Of a stretch of DNA of 64,000 bases, positions 32,593-41,432 are shown one piece after another. Under the pieces are notes generated by a model. That model was not told where the DNA came from. It ran no database searches and worked only from the letters and a program-made list of their open reading frames with translations. The DNA comes from CAZWLY01 sp964634465 (lineage in GTDB: Bacteria > Desulfobacterota > Desulfarculia > G963662305), in contig CAZWLY010000001.1 of NCBI GenBank assembly GCA_964634465.1, forward strand, positions 124,001 to 188,000, given 5' to 3'. Both the position numbers and the translations under genes were made by a program. Each line of letters opens with the position of its first letter. The stretch's first letter is position 1.

Positions 32593-33297
32593 ATGTCGTT
32601 GCCGGGATCGTTTCTTTTCGCCGACCGACCGGCCGGAGGGTCAGAGAGCCGGACCGCCGTCCTGGTGGTGGACATCCAGGCCGATTTCACCGAAGCGTAT
32701 CACGGACCGCTGGCGGTGCCGGGCGCGGACGAGGAATATCTCGCTCGGGTCAACCGGGCGGTGGAGGCGGCCTTCAAGGCCGGTCTGCCCATCTTCGCCA
32801 CCCAGGACTGGCATCCGGCCGGGCATCTGTCCTGCGCCGGCTCCCATCCCGGCCGTCCGGTCTTCGAGCCGTTCGAATTGGAGGACGGCCGAAAACAGAT
32901 GCTGTGGCCGGATCACTGCATCCAGGGCACGCCAGGGGCGGAACTGCTGATCGACGGGGCCAAGCTGAGCGGGGTGATCCAAAAGGGAACCGATCCCCGC
33001 TACGACTCCTACTCCGGCTTCGCCGATGACGGCGGAGCGGAGACCGGGTTGGCGGCCGCCCTCAAGAGCCGCGGCATAGACCGGCTGATCGTCTTCGGTC
33101 TGGCCGCCGATTATTGCGTTCGGTACACCGTCATGGATGGACTGAACAACGGTTTCGAGGTGATCGTAATCAAGGACCTGACGTTGGGTATCGATGATGA
33201 AACCACCGCCGACGCCTGGCGAGAGATGGCCGAAAACGGGGCCAGACTCGTGGCGAGCATCGACGTCGAGTCGGCGGAGGACTTTTTGAGCTTATAG
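32593..33297 (+). CDS. pncA: Nicotinamidase (PncA-like isochorismatase fold)
   Basis: Deamidates nicotinamide to nicotinate for NAD salvage. It has 234 residues. The catalytic triad is visible: D27 (VVDIQADF), K131 (IQKGTDP) and C175 (LAADYCVRYT), with metal ligands in TQDWHPAGHLS and the family segment DSYSGFADDGG. ATG 32593 has GGGGGG five bases upstream; a GTG at 32587 overlaps that site. It lies 11 nt before a Liv-type binding-protein gene with a strong AGGAGG between them, so the two are co-transcribed. Confidence 0.9.
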   Translation: MSLPGSFLFADRPAGGSESRTAVLVVDIQADFTEAYHGPLAVPGADEEYLARVNRAVEAAFKAGLPIFATQDWHPAGHLSCAGSHPGRPVFEPFELEDGRKQMLWPDHCIQGTPGAELLIDGAKLSGVIQKGTDPRYDSYSGFADDGGAETGLAAALKSRGIDRLIVFGLAADYCVRYTVMDGLNNGFEVIVIKDLTLGIDDETTADAWREMAENGARLVASIDVESAEDFLSL

Positions 33298-33308
33298 GAG
33301 GAAAAAAC

Positions 33309-34541
33309 ATGCCGGGCAAACGTTGCCTCGCCTTGTCGGCCCTTGTCGCCTTCACTTTCTTGAGCCTGTTCGGCCTGGCTGGAAAGGTTGCGGCGACCGA
33401 GACTTTCACCTTTGGCTGCGCCCTGCCGCTCACCGGGCTGTTCGGCAAGGCCGGGGCGCAGGTCAAGGACGCCTACACCCTGTGGATGGAGACGATCAAC
33501 GCCAAGGGCGGCCTCGCCGGCCGGTATCCGATCAAGATCGTCTTCTACGACGACCAGTCCACGCCCCAAGTCAGCGCCAAGTTGATCGAGCGGCTGATCG
33601 TCAAGGACAAAGTCGATCTCCTTCTGGGCGGCTACGGCTCGTCCCAGGTGATGGCCGCCTCGGCTTCGGCCGAGCGCCACGGCTATCCCTACATTTCGGG
33701 CGGCGCGGCGGCCAACAGTCTTTACGAGCGCGGTTTCAAGTATTACTTCGGCACCCTGGGCAAAGCCACCGAGGAGGTTCGGGGCTGCGTCAAGGTTTTC
33801 GAGACGGTCAAACCCAAGCCCAAGACGGTGGCCATCGTCGGGGCCAACATTCCCTTCACCGCCTTGGCCTGCCAGGGGTTCAAGACCTACGCCGAGAAGT
33901 CCGGCTTCAAGGTGGTCCACTACGAACTCTTCCCGATCAAACTCCAGGACTACAACACCATGCTGGAGAAGGCCAAGGCGGCCCAGCCCGACGTGCTCCT
34001 GGTCGGCTCTCACCTGGGCGTGGCCTTGAGAGTGATGAAGGCGATGAAGGAGATCGACTTCTCCCCCAAGGCGGTCGCCTTCTCCTACGGGCCGACCGTG
34101 CCGGCCTTCATCCAGGGCCTCAAGGGTGACGCCGAGTACGTCTTCGCCGCCTCGGAGTGGACGCCCAACCTGCCCTACACCGGCCCGCTCTTCGGCTCGG
34201 CGGCCGACTTCAACCGGACCTACCACCAGCGCTTCGGCCGCTACCCGGACTACGTCGAGGCGGCGGCCGCGGCAGGGGCGGTGGTCCTGGGCCGGGCCAT
34301 CGAGGAGTTGGGTCTCAAACCCGGCCTCGGCCGCGGCGACCGGGAGAAGCTGATGAAGCGACTCCACGAGATGGACCTGATGACCTTCTACGGCCGGGTC
34401 CACTTCGGGGCCGACGGGGCCAACGTGGCCCATCCGCCGGTGGCGGTTCAGGTCCAGGACGGCAAGGTGGTCAACGTCTTCCCGGCCAAGGCGGCCGAGG
34501 GGCGGCCCCGCTATCCCATGCCGCCCTGGAGCAAACGATAG
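33309..34541 (+). CDS. Liv-type ABC transporter substrate-binding protein
   Basis: Periplasmic binding protein of the branched-chain amino acid family, 410 residues. The signal peptide (ALSALVAFTFLSLFGLAGKVAA, cleaved near residue 30) is followed by a two-lobe fold: FGCALPLTGLFGKAGAQVKD, FYDDQSTPQVSAKLIERL and GGYGSSQVMAASASAERHGY. The ligand need not be an amino acid, since this family also binds amides and aromatic compounds. Coupling to pncA suggests an amide or pyridine-type substrate, which is inference. Confidence 0.9.
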   Translation: MPGKRCLALSALVAFTFLSLFGLAGKVAATETFTFGCALPLTGLFGKAGAQVKDAYTLWMETINAKGGLAGRYPIKIVFYDDQSTPQVSAKLIERLIVKDKVDLLLGGYGSSQVMAASASAERHGYPYISGGAAANSLYERGFKYYFGTLGKATEEVRGCVKVFETVKPKPKTVAIVGANIPFTALACQGFKTYAEKSGFKVVHYELFPIKLQDYNTMLEKAKAAQPDVLLVGSHLGVALRVMKAMKEIDFSPKAVAFSYGPTVPAFIQGLKGDAEYVFAASEWTPNLPYTGPLFGSAADFNRTYHQRFGRYPDYVEAAAAAGAVVLGRAIEELGLKPGLGRGDREKLMKRLHEMDLMTFYGRVHFGADGANVAHPPVAVQVQDGKVVNVFPAKAAEGRPRYPMPPWSKR

Positions 34542-34916
34542 CCGGCCCGTGGCTTACGGCGACTGAACAGGGGGACGCCTTTTCCGGAGAGACTCGGGCG
34601 GCCCTTCCCGGCCGGGAAGGGCCGCCCGTTTGGCGTCGCGCCGGGGGCGAGTCGGGATCGATTGTCGACCCCGGTTCCAACCCCCCGCCGTGCCCCGCCC
34701 CAAGACCCTTCCCGTGGTTTCCGAGGAATGAGTCCCCGGGATTTTCCAGATCGGTTGACTATCCCGGCCGGTTGTGGGAAGAGATAAGACCGCTTCGATC
34801 GAATCAAAACTTCCGCCTCCGGCGCGGCGAGGGGCGGGAAAAGTTTCTGAAAGGGGGTGTGGGGAAGGCTCTCGTCGAGGTTTTCCCCTGCATCCTGAAA
34901 TCCTGGCGAGCAGGTG
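34542..34916. other. Intergenic region between the binding-protein gene and livH
   Basis: About 375 nt with no supportable gene. It contains a 32-nt perfect palindrome (34596-34627), then G/C-rich DNA. The rest shows no clear promoter. It may lower expression of the membrane and ATPase genes relative to the binding protein, as is common in ABC operons. Confidence 0.6.
34596..34627 (+). terminator. Strong palindrome after the binding-protein gene (attenuator or partial terminator)
   Basis: A perfectly self-complementary 32-nt sequence, 16 bases per arm, centred between 34611 and 34612, made of GGGCGGCCCTTCCCGG and its complement. Only GTTTGG follows, so the T-tract is short. It probably stabilises the upstream mRNA 3' end or attenuates readthrough. 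Confidence 0.5.
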
Positions 34917-35783
34917 ATGCTTTTTGTCCAGGCGCTGGTGAACGGTCTTCTCCTGGGCGGGATATACGCCCTTTACTCGGCCGGTTTTTCGCTGATTTTC
35001 GGGGTGATGGGCGTCATCAACATCGCCCACGGCGAACTGGTCATGCTGGGGGCGTTTGTCACCTACTGGCTTTTCGAGATCCTCGGTCTGGATCCGTTCC
35101 TGACCCTGCCTTTTTCCCTGGTCGGCCTGTTCGGCCTGGGCTACTTCCTCCAGAGAGCGGTGATCAACCGGGTCGCCGGCGCGCCGCCGATCATGAGCTA
35201 CATCATGACCTTCGGCCTCCATCTCATCCTGGCCAACCTGGCCCTCCTGGCCTGGACGGCCGACCCCAGGACGATCACCACCGCCTACTCCGGGGCCAAC
35301 TTCAAGCTGGCCGGGGTGGTGACGCCCTACGTCAAGCTGCTCACCTTCATCGTCTCGCTTTTAATCATCGCCGGCTTGAACTGGCTGCTCAAGGCCACCC
35401 GCCTGGGTCGGGCGATCCGGGCCACGGCCCAGGACCGGGAGATGGCCAGGTTGATGGGCATCGACGTCAAGGGCGTCTTCGCCGTGACCTTCGGCCTGGG
35501 CGCGGCCATCGCCGGGCTGGCCGGCTCGCTGGTGGCGATGTTTCGCCACGTCGAGCCGGGCATGGGGCTCAACTACACCATCACCGCGTTCTGCGTCGTC
35601 GTCTTGGGCGGCATGGGCCACATTCCCGGCGCGCTCCTGGGCGGGCTGATCCTGGGCGTCATCGGCTCGCTGACGACCATGTTCCTTACGCCGGGCTGGT
35701 CGACGGCGATCACCTTCTTCCTGCTCTTCGTGATGCTGGTCGTCAGGCCGGCCGGTATCACCGGCCAGGGGATCGTCGAATGA
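34917..35783 (+). CDS. livH: Branched-chain amino acid-type ABC permease LivH
   Basis: Inner-membrane permease of 288 residues with about eight hydrophobic segments. The opening ALVNGLLLGGIYALYSAGFS, GVINIAHGELVMLGAF, GRAIRATAQDREMARLMGID and FCVVVLGGMGHIPGAL are typical of LivH. ATG 34917 directly follows an in-frame GTG at 34914; AGCAGG is just upstream. Its stop overlaps the livM start (ATGA). Confidence 0.93.
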   Translation: MLFVQALVNGLLLGGIYALYSAGFSLIFGVMGVINIAHGELVMLGAFVTYWLFEILGLDPFLTLPFSLVGLFGLGYFLQRAVINRVAGAPPIMSYIMTFGLHLILANLALLAWTADPRTITTAYSGANFKLAGVVTPYVKLLTFIVSLLIIAGLNWLLKATRLGRAIRATAQDREMARLMGIDVKGVFAVTFGLGAAIAGLAGSLVAMFRHVEPGMGLNYTITAFCVVVLGGMGHIPGALLGGLILGVIGSLTTMFLTPGWSTAITFFLLFVMLVVRPAGITGQGIVE

Positions 35784-36700
35784 GCCGGGGGCCTGTCGTC
35801 GGCCTGGCCGCGGTCGGGCTGCTGGCCGCCCTGCCGGCCTTTTGGCCGGGCTACCACCTGGAGCTGTTGACGGTCATCTTCTACTGGATCGGTCTGGCCG
35901 GTTGCTGGAACCTGATGAGCGGCTCGACCGGCTACATCGACTTCGGCTCGGCCGCCTACACCGGCATCGGAGCCTACGTGGCCGGGGTGCTGATGGTCAA
36001 GCTCGGCCTGCCCCTGCCGCTGGGCGTCGCCGCCGCCGGGGTCGGGGCCGGGCTGGCGGCGCTCGCCCTCGGCTGGCCGACGCTCAAGCTCAGGGGAGCC
36101 TACTTCGCCATCGCCACCTTCGCCTTGGCCGAAGCGCTCAAGCAGGTGGCCGAGGAGTGGACCTCGCTGACCGCCGGCGGCCTGGGCCTGACCATGCCCG
36201 CCCGGTTGAGCGGCACGACCTACTACTGGCTCTATCTCGCTCTGGCCGGGGCGGTGGTGTTCATCACCTGGGCGATCGGCAAGAGCAAGCACGGCTACGG
36301 GCTCAGGGCCATCAGCGAGGACGAGACCGCCGCCGCCCAGGTGGGGGTCGATACCCACCTGGTCAAGCTCAAGACATACGTCCTGACCGGCTTCATCATC
36401 GGCCTGTTGGGCTCGCTGGAGGCCAGCCGGTTGGGCTACTTCACCCCGGTGAACGTCTTCGACGTCCACATCACCATCAAGATGGTCATCATGTCGCTGC
36501 TGGGCGGCTTGGGCACGGTGCTCGGTCCGGTCATCGGGGCCGGCTTCCTCCAGGTGATCGAGGATCTGTTGGGGGCCCGGTTCCTAAACTGGTACCTGGT
36601 CATCATCGGGGCGATCATCGTCACCGTGATTGCCTTCCTGCCCCGGGGCGTGGTCGGGAGCCTCATCGATCGCTTCGGCAGGAGGCGGCCGTGGGCTTGA
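35780..36700 (+). CDS. livM: Branched-chain amino acid-type ABC permease LivM
   Basis: Second membrane subunit, 306 residues. Family motifs: GLAGCWNLMSGSTGYIDFGS, LRGAYFAIATFALAEALK, GYGLRAISEDETAAAQVGVD and MSLLGGLGTVLGPVIGAGFL. Translation is coupled to livH by ATGA and it overlaps livG by 10 nt. Confidence 0.93.
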   Translation: MSRGPVVGLAAVGLLAALPAFWPGYHLELLTVIFYWIGLAGCWNLMSGSTGYIDFGSAAYTGIGAYVAGVLMVKLGLPLPLGVAAAGVGAGLAALALGWPTLKLRGAYFAIATFALAEALKQVAEEWTSLTAGGLGLTMPARLSGTTYYWLYLALAGAVVFITWAIGKSKHGYGLRAISEDETAAAQVGVDTHLVKLKTYVLTGFIIGLLGSLEASRLGYFTPVNVFDVHITIKMVIMSLLGGLGTVLGPVIGAGFLQVIEDLLGARFLNWYLVIIGAIIVTVIAFLPRGVVGSLIDRFGRRRPWA

Positions 36701-37419
36701 TCGAGGTCAGGGGCGTGTCCAAGTATTTCGGGGCGCTGGCTGCGCTGACCGGACTCGAGCTGACCGTCGAGGCGGGCCAGATCGTCGGCGTCATCGGCCC
36801 CAACGGCTCGGGCAAATCGACCCTGTTCAACGTCATGACCGGGGTGCACAAACCCGACGGCGGCCGGGTGATCTTTGACGGCCGGGACGTCACCGGACTC
36901 AAGACCCATCAGATCTGCCGGCTGGGTCTGGTCAAGACCTCACAGATCGTCAAGCCGTTCGCCGGGATGAGCGTCCTCGACAACGTAATCGTCGGCGGGC
37001 TCTACGGCCGGGGTTTGGCCCTGGCCGCCGCCCGCCGCCAGGCGGTGGGGATACTGGAACTGGTCGGGTTGGCCGAGGCGGCCGACAGACCGGCCGGGTC
37101 GATCACCGTCGCCGCCCGCCGCCGGCTGGAGCTGGCCCGGGCGTTGGCCTGCGGGCCCAAGGCCATTCTACTGGACGAAAACCTGGCCGGCTTGACCCCG
37201 GCCGAGATCGAGGCGGCTCTCGATCTGTTGCGCCGGATCAACGAGGAGGGCGTGACCCTGGTGGTGGTCGAGCATGTCATGCAGGCCGTCATGGGCGTCG
37301 CCCAGCGTCTGGTCGTTCTCGACTCCGGAAGCAAGATCGCCGACGGCGAGCCCCGGGAGGTGGTGGCCGACGAGCGGGTCATCGCCGCCTGCCTGGGCGG
37401 GGAGGCGAATCATGGCTGA
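36691..37419 (+). CDS. livG: LivG-type ABC ATPase with divergent signature motif
   Basis: ATP-binding subunit of 242 residues. Walker A is GPNGSGKSTLFNVMTG, Walker B plus catalytic Glu is AILLDENLAG, and the switch His is in VVEHVMQAVM. The ABC signature is unusual: SITVAARRRLELARAL in place of LSGGQ/LSYGQQRR, although the RRLELARALA helix is kept. A good AGGAGG lies five bases before the GTG start. The intact partner LivF could supply the canonical site. Confidence 0.9.
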   Translation: MGLIEVRGVSKYFGALAALTGLELTVEAGQIVGVIGPNGSGKSTLFNVMTGVHKPDGGRVIFDGRDVTGLKTHQICRLGLVKTSQIVKPFAGMSVLDNVIVGGLYGRGLALAAARRQAVGILELVGLAEAADRPAGSITVAARRRLELARALACGPKAILLDENLAGLTPAEIEAALDLLRRINEEGVTLVVVEHVMQAVMGVAQRLVVLDSGSKIADGEPREVVADERVIAACLGGEANHG

Positions 37420-38134
37420 GCCGCTGCTTACGGTCTCGGGCCTGACCGCCTTCTACGACGACGTCCAGGTCTTGTGGGGCGTCGATCTCGAGGTCGTCCA
37501 GGGCCGGATCACGGCGGTCATCGGGCCCAACGGGGCGGGCAAGACGACCCTGATGCGGGCCGTGATCGGGCTCAGGCCGCCGGTCGTTCGTCAGGGAGAG
37601 ATCGTTTATCGGGGCGAGTCGGTGACCAACCTCGAGGTCGAGGCCATCGTCCGGCGGGGGGCGGCCCTGGTGCCCGAGGGGGCGAGGGTCTTTCCGGAGA
37701 TGACCTGCCTGGACAACCTGTTGGTCGGCGCCCATCCTGTGACCGACCAGGGCGAGGTGAGAGAGAGGCTGGCGGAGGTGCTCGAAGTCTTCCCCATCTT
37801 CAAAGAGCGGGCCGGACAGCGGGCTCGGACGCTCTCCGGGGGCGAGCGCCAGATGCTGGCCCTGGCCCGGGCCCTGATGGGGCGGCCCGACTTCCTGCTC
37901 CTCGACGAGCCGTCGTTGGGCCTCTCGCCGTTGATGGCCGGCAAGATATTCGAGCTCATCCGCGACATAAACCGGGCCGGGGTGAGCGTGCTCCTCATCG
38001 AGCAGAAGGTCGGCTTCGCCCTCAAGATGGCCGATCGGGCCTATGTCCTGGAAAACGGGCGGGTGGCCCTGGCCGGGTCCGGCCGGGAGCTTCTGGGCCA
38101 CGAGCACGTCAGACGGGTCTACCTCTCGGTTTGA
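37412..38134 (+). CDS. livF: LivF-type ABC ATPase
   Basis: Second ATP-binding subunit, 240 residues. Walker A is GPNGAGKTTLMRAVIG, the signature LSGGERQMLALARAL is canonical, Walker B is FLLLDEPSLGLSP, and VLLIEQKVGFALKMADRAYV is typical of LivF. It overlaps livG by 8 nt and closes the pncA-liv block. Confidence 0.94.
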   Translation: MAEPLLTVSGLTAFYDDVQVLWGVDLEVVQGRITAVIGPNGAGKTTLMRAVIGLRPPVVRQGEIVYRGESVTNLEVEAIVRRGAALVPEGARVFPEMTCLDNLLVGAHPVTDQGEVRERLAEVLEVFPIFKERAGQRARTLSGGERQMLALARALMGRPDFLLLDEPSLGLSPLMAGKIFELIRDINRAGVSVLLIEQKVGFALKMADRAYVLENGRVALAGSGRELLGHEHVRRVYLSV

Positions 38135-38183
38135 GCCGGTCGAGAGATGACGATCGCGGCCGAAGACGCCGGATCGCTTTCCC

Positions 38184-38212
38184 TTGCCATCGATCGGCCG
38201 GGATCATAGAAT
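38184..38212 (+). promoter_or_regulatory. Promoter for the DUF39-LarE-like block
   Basis: TTGCCA (38184-38189), a 17-nt spacer and TAGAAT (38207-38212), both 5/6 to consensus. About 100 nt of leader precede the GTG start at 38312. This suggests the following genes are not simply part of the liv operon. Confidence 0.6.
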
Positions 38213-38311
38213 GTAGCTGACCGTCGCTCGAGATCGGCAATCGAGGCGGCGGCGAGGAGCTGACGTCCAGAAAGATCAGCGAAAACACCCGGTTGGCCGG
38301 AGGGTTGGAGC

Positions 38312-39463
38312 GTGGGTTTGAGAACCGTTGAGCAGATAAACCAGAAGATCAAGGACGGGACGGTGACGGTGCTGACCGCCAGCGAGATGGTCCGTCTGGT
38401 CAAGGAGAAGGGCGCCGCCGCTGCGGCCAGGGAGGTTGACGTGGTCACCTCGGGCGTGTTCGGCCCGGTCTGCTCCAGCGGGCTGTTCATCTCCTACCGC
38501 CAGCCCCGGCCTCGAATCAAGGCCTACCGGGCCTGGCTCAACGGCGTCCCGGTCGCCTGCGGGCTGGGTCACTCCGAGTTGCTGGTCGCCTCGGCCGAGC
38601 CTTGGGAGGGCGACCCGCTGAACAGGGTCTACCCCGGCGAGTTCAAGTACGGCGGCGGCCACGTCATCCAGGACCTGGCCGCCGGGGAGGAGGTGGCCCT
38701 GAAGGTCGAGGGCTACGGCACCGCCTGTCACCCCCGCCAGACCCTGGAACGGGTGATCACCCTGGACGATGTGGCCTCGGCGATGCTGATCTGCCCCTGT
38801 GCGGCCATGGAGCCCAGACCCTGCGCGGTCAACGTCTCGGATAACACCATCTACACCTTCCTGGGGGCGCTGAGACCGCGACTGGGTAACGCCTGCTACT
38901 CCTCGTCCGGCGAACTGGGCCCGCTGAACAAGGACCCCAAAATGCGCACCATCGGCCCTGGGACCAAGATTCTTTTGGGCGGGGCCGAGGGGGTGGTCAC
39001 CGGGCCGGGCCTCAGAAACGATCCCTTCGTCGAGCGAACCGAGGACGGCGTCGCCCTCGATCCGGATCGGAGCCTGATGCTGGTCGGCGATCTGAAGAAG
39101 ATGTCGCCCAAGTGGGTGGTCGGCATCAGTCTCCAGGGCTACGGCTGCGCCCTGGCCGTGGGCATCGGCGTGCCCATTCCCATCCTGGACGAAGACATGG
39201 CCGCCTCGGCCGGGCAGTCGGACGAGGACATCAGGCTGCGGGTGGTCGATTTCGCCAACGACTTCCCGGCCAACTCCAGGCGCGATCTGGGGGTGGTGAC
39301 CATGGCCCAACTCATCGAGGGAACCATCGAGGTCATGGGCAAAAAGATTCCGGCGGTGCCCATCACCTCCCGGTCCAGATCCGAAGAGATCTGCCGGAAC
39401 CTCAAGGAGCGCATCGCCTCGGGCTCGTTCCTTTTGGGTTGGCCGGCCGAGGAGGCGGCCTGA
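38312..39463 (+). CDS. DUF39 / homocysteine-biosynthesis-type protein
   Basis: A 383-residue HcyBio-family protein. Family members (MA1821 in Methanosarcina acetivorans) are needed to make homocysteine directly from aspartate semialdehyde and sulfide. Visible conserved parts are DVVTSGVFGPVCSSG, YPGEFKYGGGHVIQDL, EGYGTACHPRQTL, ICPCAAMEPRPCAVNVSDNT, CYSSSGELGPLNKDP and GGAEGVVTGPG. No CBS domains follow, unlike MA1821. Several cysteines could bind a cluster or carry sulfur. GGAGGG lies seven bases before the GTG start. The LarE-like gene begins right after its stop. Confidence 0.88.
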   Translation: MGLRTVEQINQKIKDGTVTVLTASEMVRLVKEKGAAAAAREVDVVTSGVFGPVCSSGLFISYRQPRPRIKAYRAWLNGVPVACGLGHSELLVASAEPWEGDPLNRVYPGEFKYGGGHVIQDLAAGEEVALKVEGYGTACHPRQTLERVITLDDVASAMLICPCAAMEPRPCAVNVSDNTIYTFLGALRPRLGNACYSSSGELGPLNKDPKMRTIGPGTKILLGGAEGVVTGPGLRNDPFVERTEDGVALDPDRSLMLVGDLKKMSPKWVVGISLQGYGCALAVGIGVPIPILDEDMAASAGQSDEDIRLRVVDFANDFPANSRRDLGVVTMAQLIEGTIEVMGKKIPAVPITSRSRSEEICRNLKERIASGSFLLGWPAEEAA

Positions 39464-40294
39464 GTGGCTCCGTCGGTCTGGGAGAGGCTCCGACCTCACT
39501 TGGAACTGGAGGGAACGGGCGTCGTCGCGCTGTCCGGAGGGACCGACTCGTCGGTTCTGCTGGCCGCGCTGGTCGAAGCCGGACAGCGGGTCACGGCCGC
39601 CACCTTCGCCTCGATACTCCATCCAGCCGCCGAGTTGGGCCTGGCCCGCAGGCTCTGCGCCAAGCTGGGTGTGGAGCACCTGGTGTTGACCGAAGACCCC
39701 TTGGCGGATGGCGAGTTCCGGTCCAACCCGCCCGATCGCTGCTACCTGTGCAAGAAGAGGCGGTTGAGTCTGCTCGTCGAGGCGGCCGCGGTCCGGGGCA
39801 TTGCGACGGTCATGGACGGCGGCCTGGCCAGCGACACGGCCGAGTATCGGCCGGGGCTCAAGGCGGTCGAGGAGGCCGGAGTGGTCAGCCCCCTGGCCCG
39901 AGCCGGGTTCGACAAGACCGACGTCTGCGAACTGGGGCGCTATCTGGGCTTGGACGAGTGGTTGAGACCGGCCTCGGCCTGCCTGGCCACCCGGGTTTGC
40001 TACGGCGAAGAGCTGAGCGAGGATTTGCTGAGGCGTATCGACCGGGCCGAAGAGTTCGTCGCCCAGACATTTGGCATCGAGCGGGGATCATTCCGGGTCA
40101 GGGTCCACGGCCCGGCGGCCCGGTTGGAACTCGACCCGGCCCTGTGGTCGGCGGCGCTGAGCGATGAGATCAGGCCCAAACTTACGGCCGGCCTGGCCGA
40201 ACTTGAGTTCACCTTCGCCGCCCTGGACTTGACTGGATTCAGTTCGGGCAGCATGGACAGACTGCTCGACAAGGTAGACGATGCTTCGCTCTAA
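39464..40294 (+). CDS. LarE-like PP-loop sulfur transferase
   Basis: A 276-residue ATP-pyrophosphatase of the LarE family. PP-loop LSGGTDSSVLL is at about 23-33. C93 and C96 lie in DRCYLCKKRR and C173 in SACLATRV, the family's signature region. LarE proteins either sacrifice a cysteine sulfur or, in three-cysteine forms, bind a [4Fe-4S] cluster that delivers sulfur catalytically; the three cysteines here suggest the second type. LarB and LarC are absent nearby. Its position right after the DUF39 gene suggests a role in sulfur delivery other than lactate racemase cofactor synthesis, which is inference. Confidence 0.85.
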   Translation: MAPSVWERLRPHLELEGTGVVALSGGTDSSVLLAALVEAGQRVTAATFASILHPAAELGLARRLCAKLGVEHLVLTEDPLADGEFRSNPPDRCYLCKKRRLSLLVEAAAVRGIATVMDGGLASDTAEYRPGLKAVEEAGVVSPLARAGFDKTDVCELGRYLGLDEWLRPASACLATRVCYGEELSEDLLRRIDRAEEFVAQTFGIERGSFRVRVHGPAARLELDPALWSAALSDEIRPKLTAGLAELEFTFAALDLTGFSSGSMDRLLDKVDDASL

Positions 40295-41339
40295 ACCGCT
40301 TCATGTCCTTGTCTTGCTCTTGACCGCGCTGGTTGTCTGCTCGCTCGAGCCCGCTTCGGCCGCCGATCGACAGCCGGCCAGGAACCCCTTCATCTCCCAA
40401 CTGCCGCCCGGCGGAATCCAGGTCCGCTACAAGTTGCGCGGGCGCTACCAGGGCGAGGCGGTGTTCACGGCCAAGGGCGAGCGGTCGATCTACCGGGTCA
40501 AGGCCACGGACAACGCCTTCGGCCTCGAGCGGCCGGTGGAGTTCATTCGCCTCGAGACGCCCGAGTACGTCGTCGCCTACGATTTGGTGACCGGCCGGGC
40601 CGTCCGCCGTCCCAACCTGCGCGGCGTGTTGGGGATATTGTGGCGGAACCTGGAGGGGCCGGAACGGGCCCAGGTTGTCAAGAACACCCGCCGCCTGGCC
40701 AAAGCGCTGTCGCCTTTGATCGGCGGCGGCCGGGTCCGGTTCCGCCCCAAACGGGAGATGCTGGGCCTGGACGCCAGCCTGGTCATCGCCGCGGGCCGCC
40801 AGGTCTGGTATTGGGCCGGGACCGACATCGTCCTCCACGAGATACGACAGGTCGCGGGCCAGACCTGGATACGGACGGCGGAGGACCTCATCACCGACAC
40901 CGAGATTCCCGACTCGGCCTTTGACCTGCCCGCCTGGCTGCCCGAACCGATGGACGAGATTCACTGGCTGCCGGTCTGGATGAGGGCGGCCCGGATGATC
41001 GAGTTGTTGAAGCGGCCGCTGATTCCGGTGACGGTCAGTGAGGAAGAGATCGAGCAGGCCCTGGTTCTTCTCGGCGAGAAGGACTCCGCCGACGCCAAGG
41101 CCAAGGCGAGCGATCGGATCGACAGGACCGAGGCCGAGCAGACCCGGGCCATTCCCTGGCCGGTCGCGCCGCCGCCCGACTTTCGGACCGCCGCCGCCCG
41201 GTATCGGGTCTCGCCCCAGTGGCGGCCCTACCCCCGGCCGCCCTGGACCCGCCCCTGGCCGCCGCCGGGCCTGGAGGCCGAGCTCCTGGCTCGCCAGGTG
41301 ACCGGCCTGGCCGAAATGATCAACGCCCTCAAGCCATAG
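40281..41339 (+). CDS. Exported protein of unknown function
   Basis: A 352-residue secreted protein with a signal peptide (HVLVLLLTALVVCSLEPASA, cleaved near residue 28). The middle is mixed beta structure (GIQVRYKLRGRYQGEAVF) and resembles cell-envelope beta-sheet proteins only loosely. The C-terminal third has a Pro/Trp/Arg-rich patch (WRPYPRPPWTRPWPPPG). Its start overlaps larE by 14 nt, so it is translationally coupled. I do not recognise a family. Confidence 0.75.
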   Translation: MLRSKPLHVLVLLLTALVVCSLEPASAADRQPARNPFISQLPPGGIQVRYKLRGRYQGEAVFTAKGERSIYRVKATDNAFGLERPVEFIRLETPEYVVAYDLVTGRAVRRPNLRGVLGILWRNLEGPERAQVVKNTRRLAKALSPLIGGGRVRFRPKREMLGLDASLVIAAGRQVWYWAGTDIVLHEIRQVAGQTWIRTAEDLITDTEIPDSAFDLPAWLPEPMDEIHWLPVWMRAARMIELLKRPLIPVTVSEEEIEQALVLLGEKDSADAKAKASDRIDRTEAEQTRAIPWPVAPPPDFRTAAARYRVSPQWRPYPRPPWTRPWPPPGLEAELLARQVTGLAEMINALKP

Positions 41340-41432
41340 CCGCAACCTAGATCAAGCCTCGCCCGAGATAATATTTTCTGATTGGTCGCCCCACTGAGCT
41401 TTGGCTATCCTGATCTTTCAGAGGAGGTGAAC

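Noticed and set aside
34157..35779. Upstream part of the long open frame that ends with livM
   Set aside because: Arg/Gly/Pro-rich frame overlapping the binding-protein gene and livH; LivM homology begins at the ATG of 35780.
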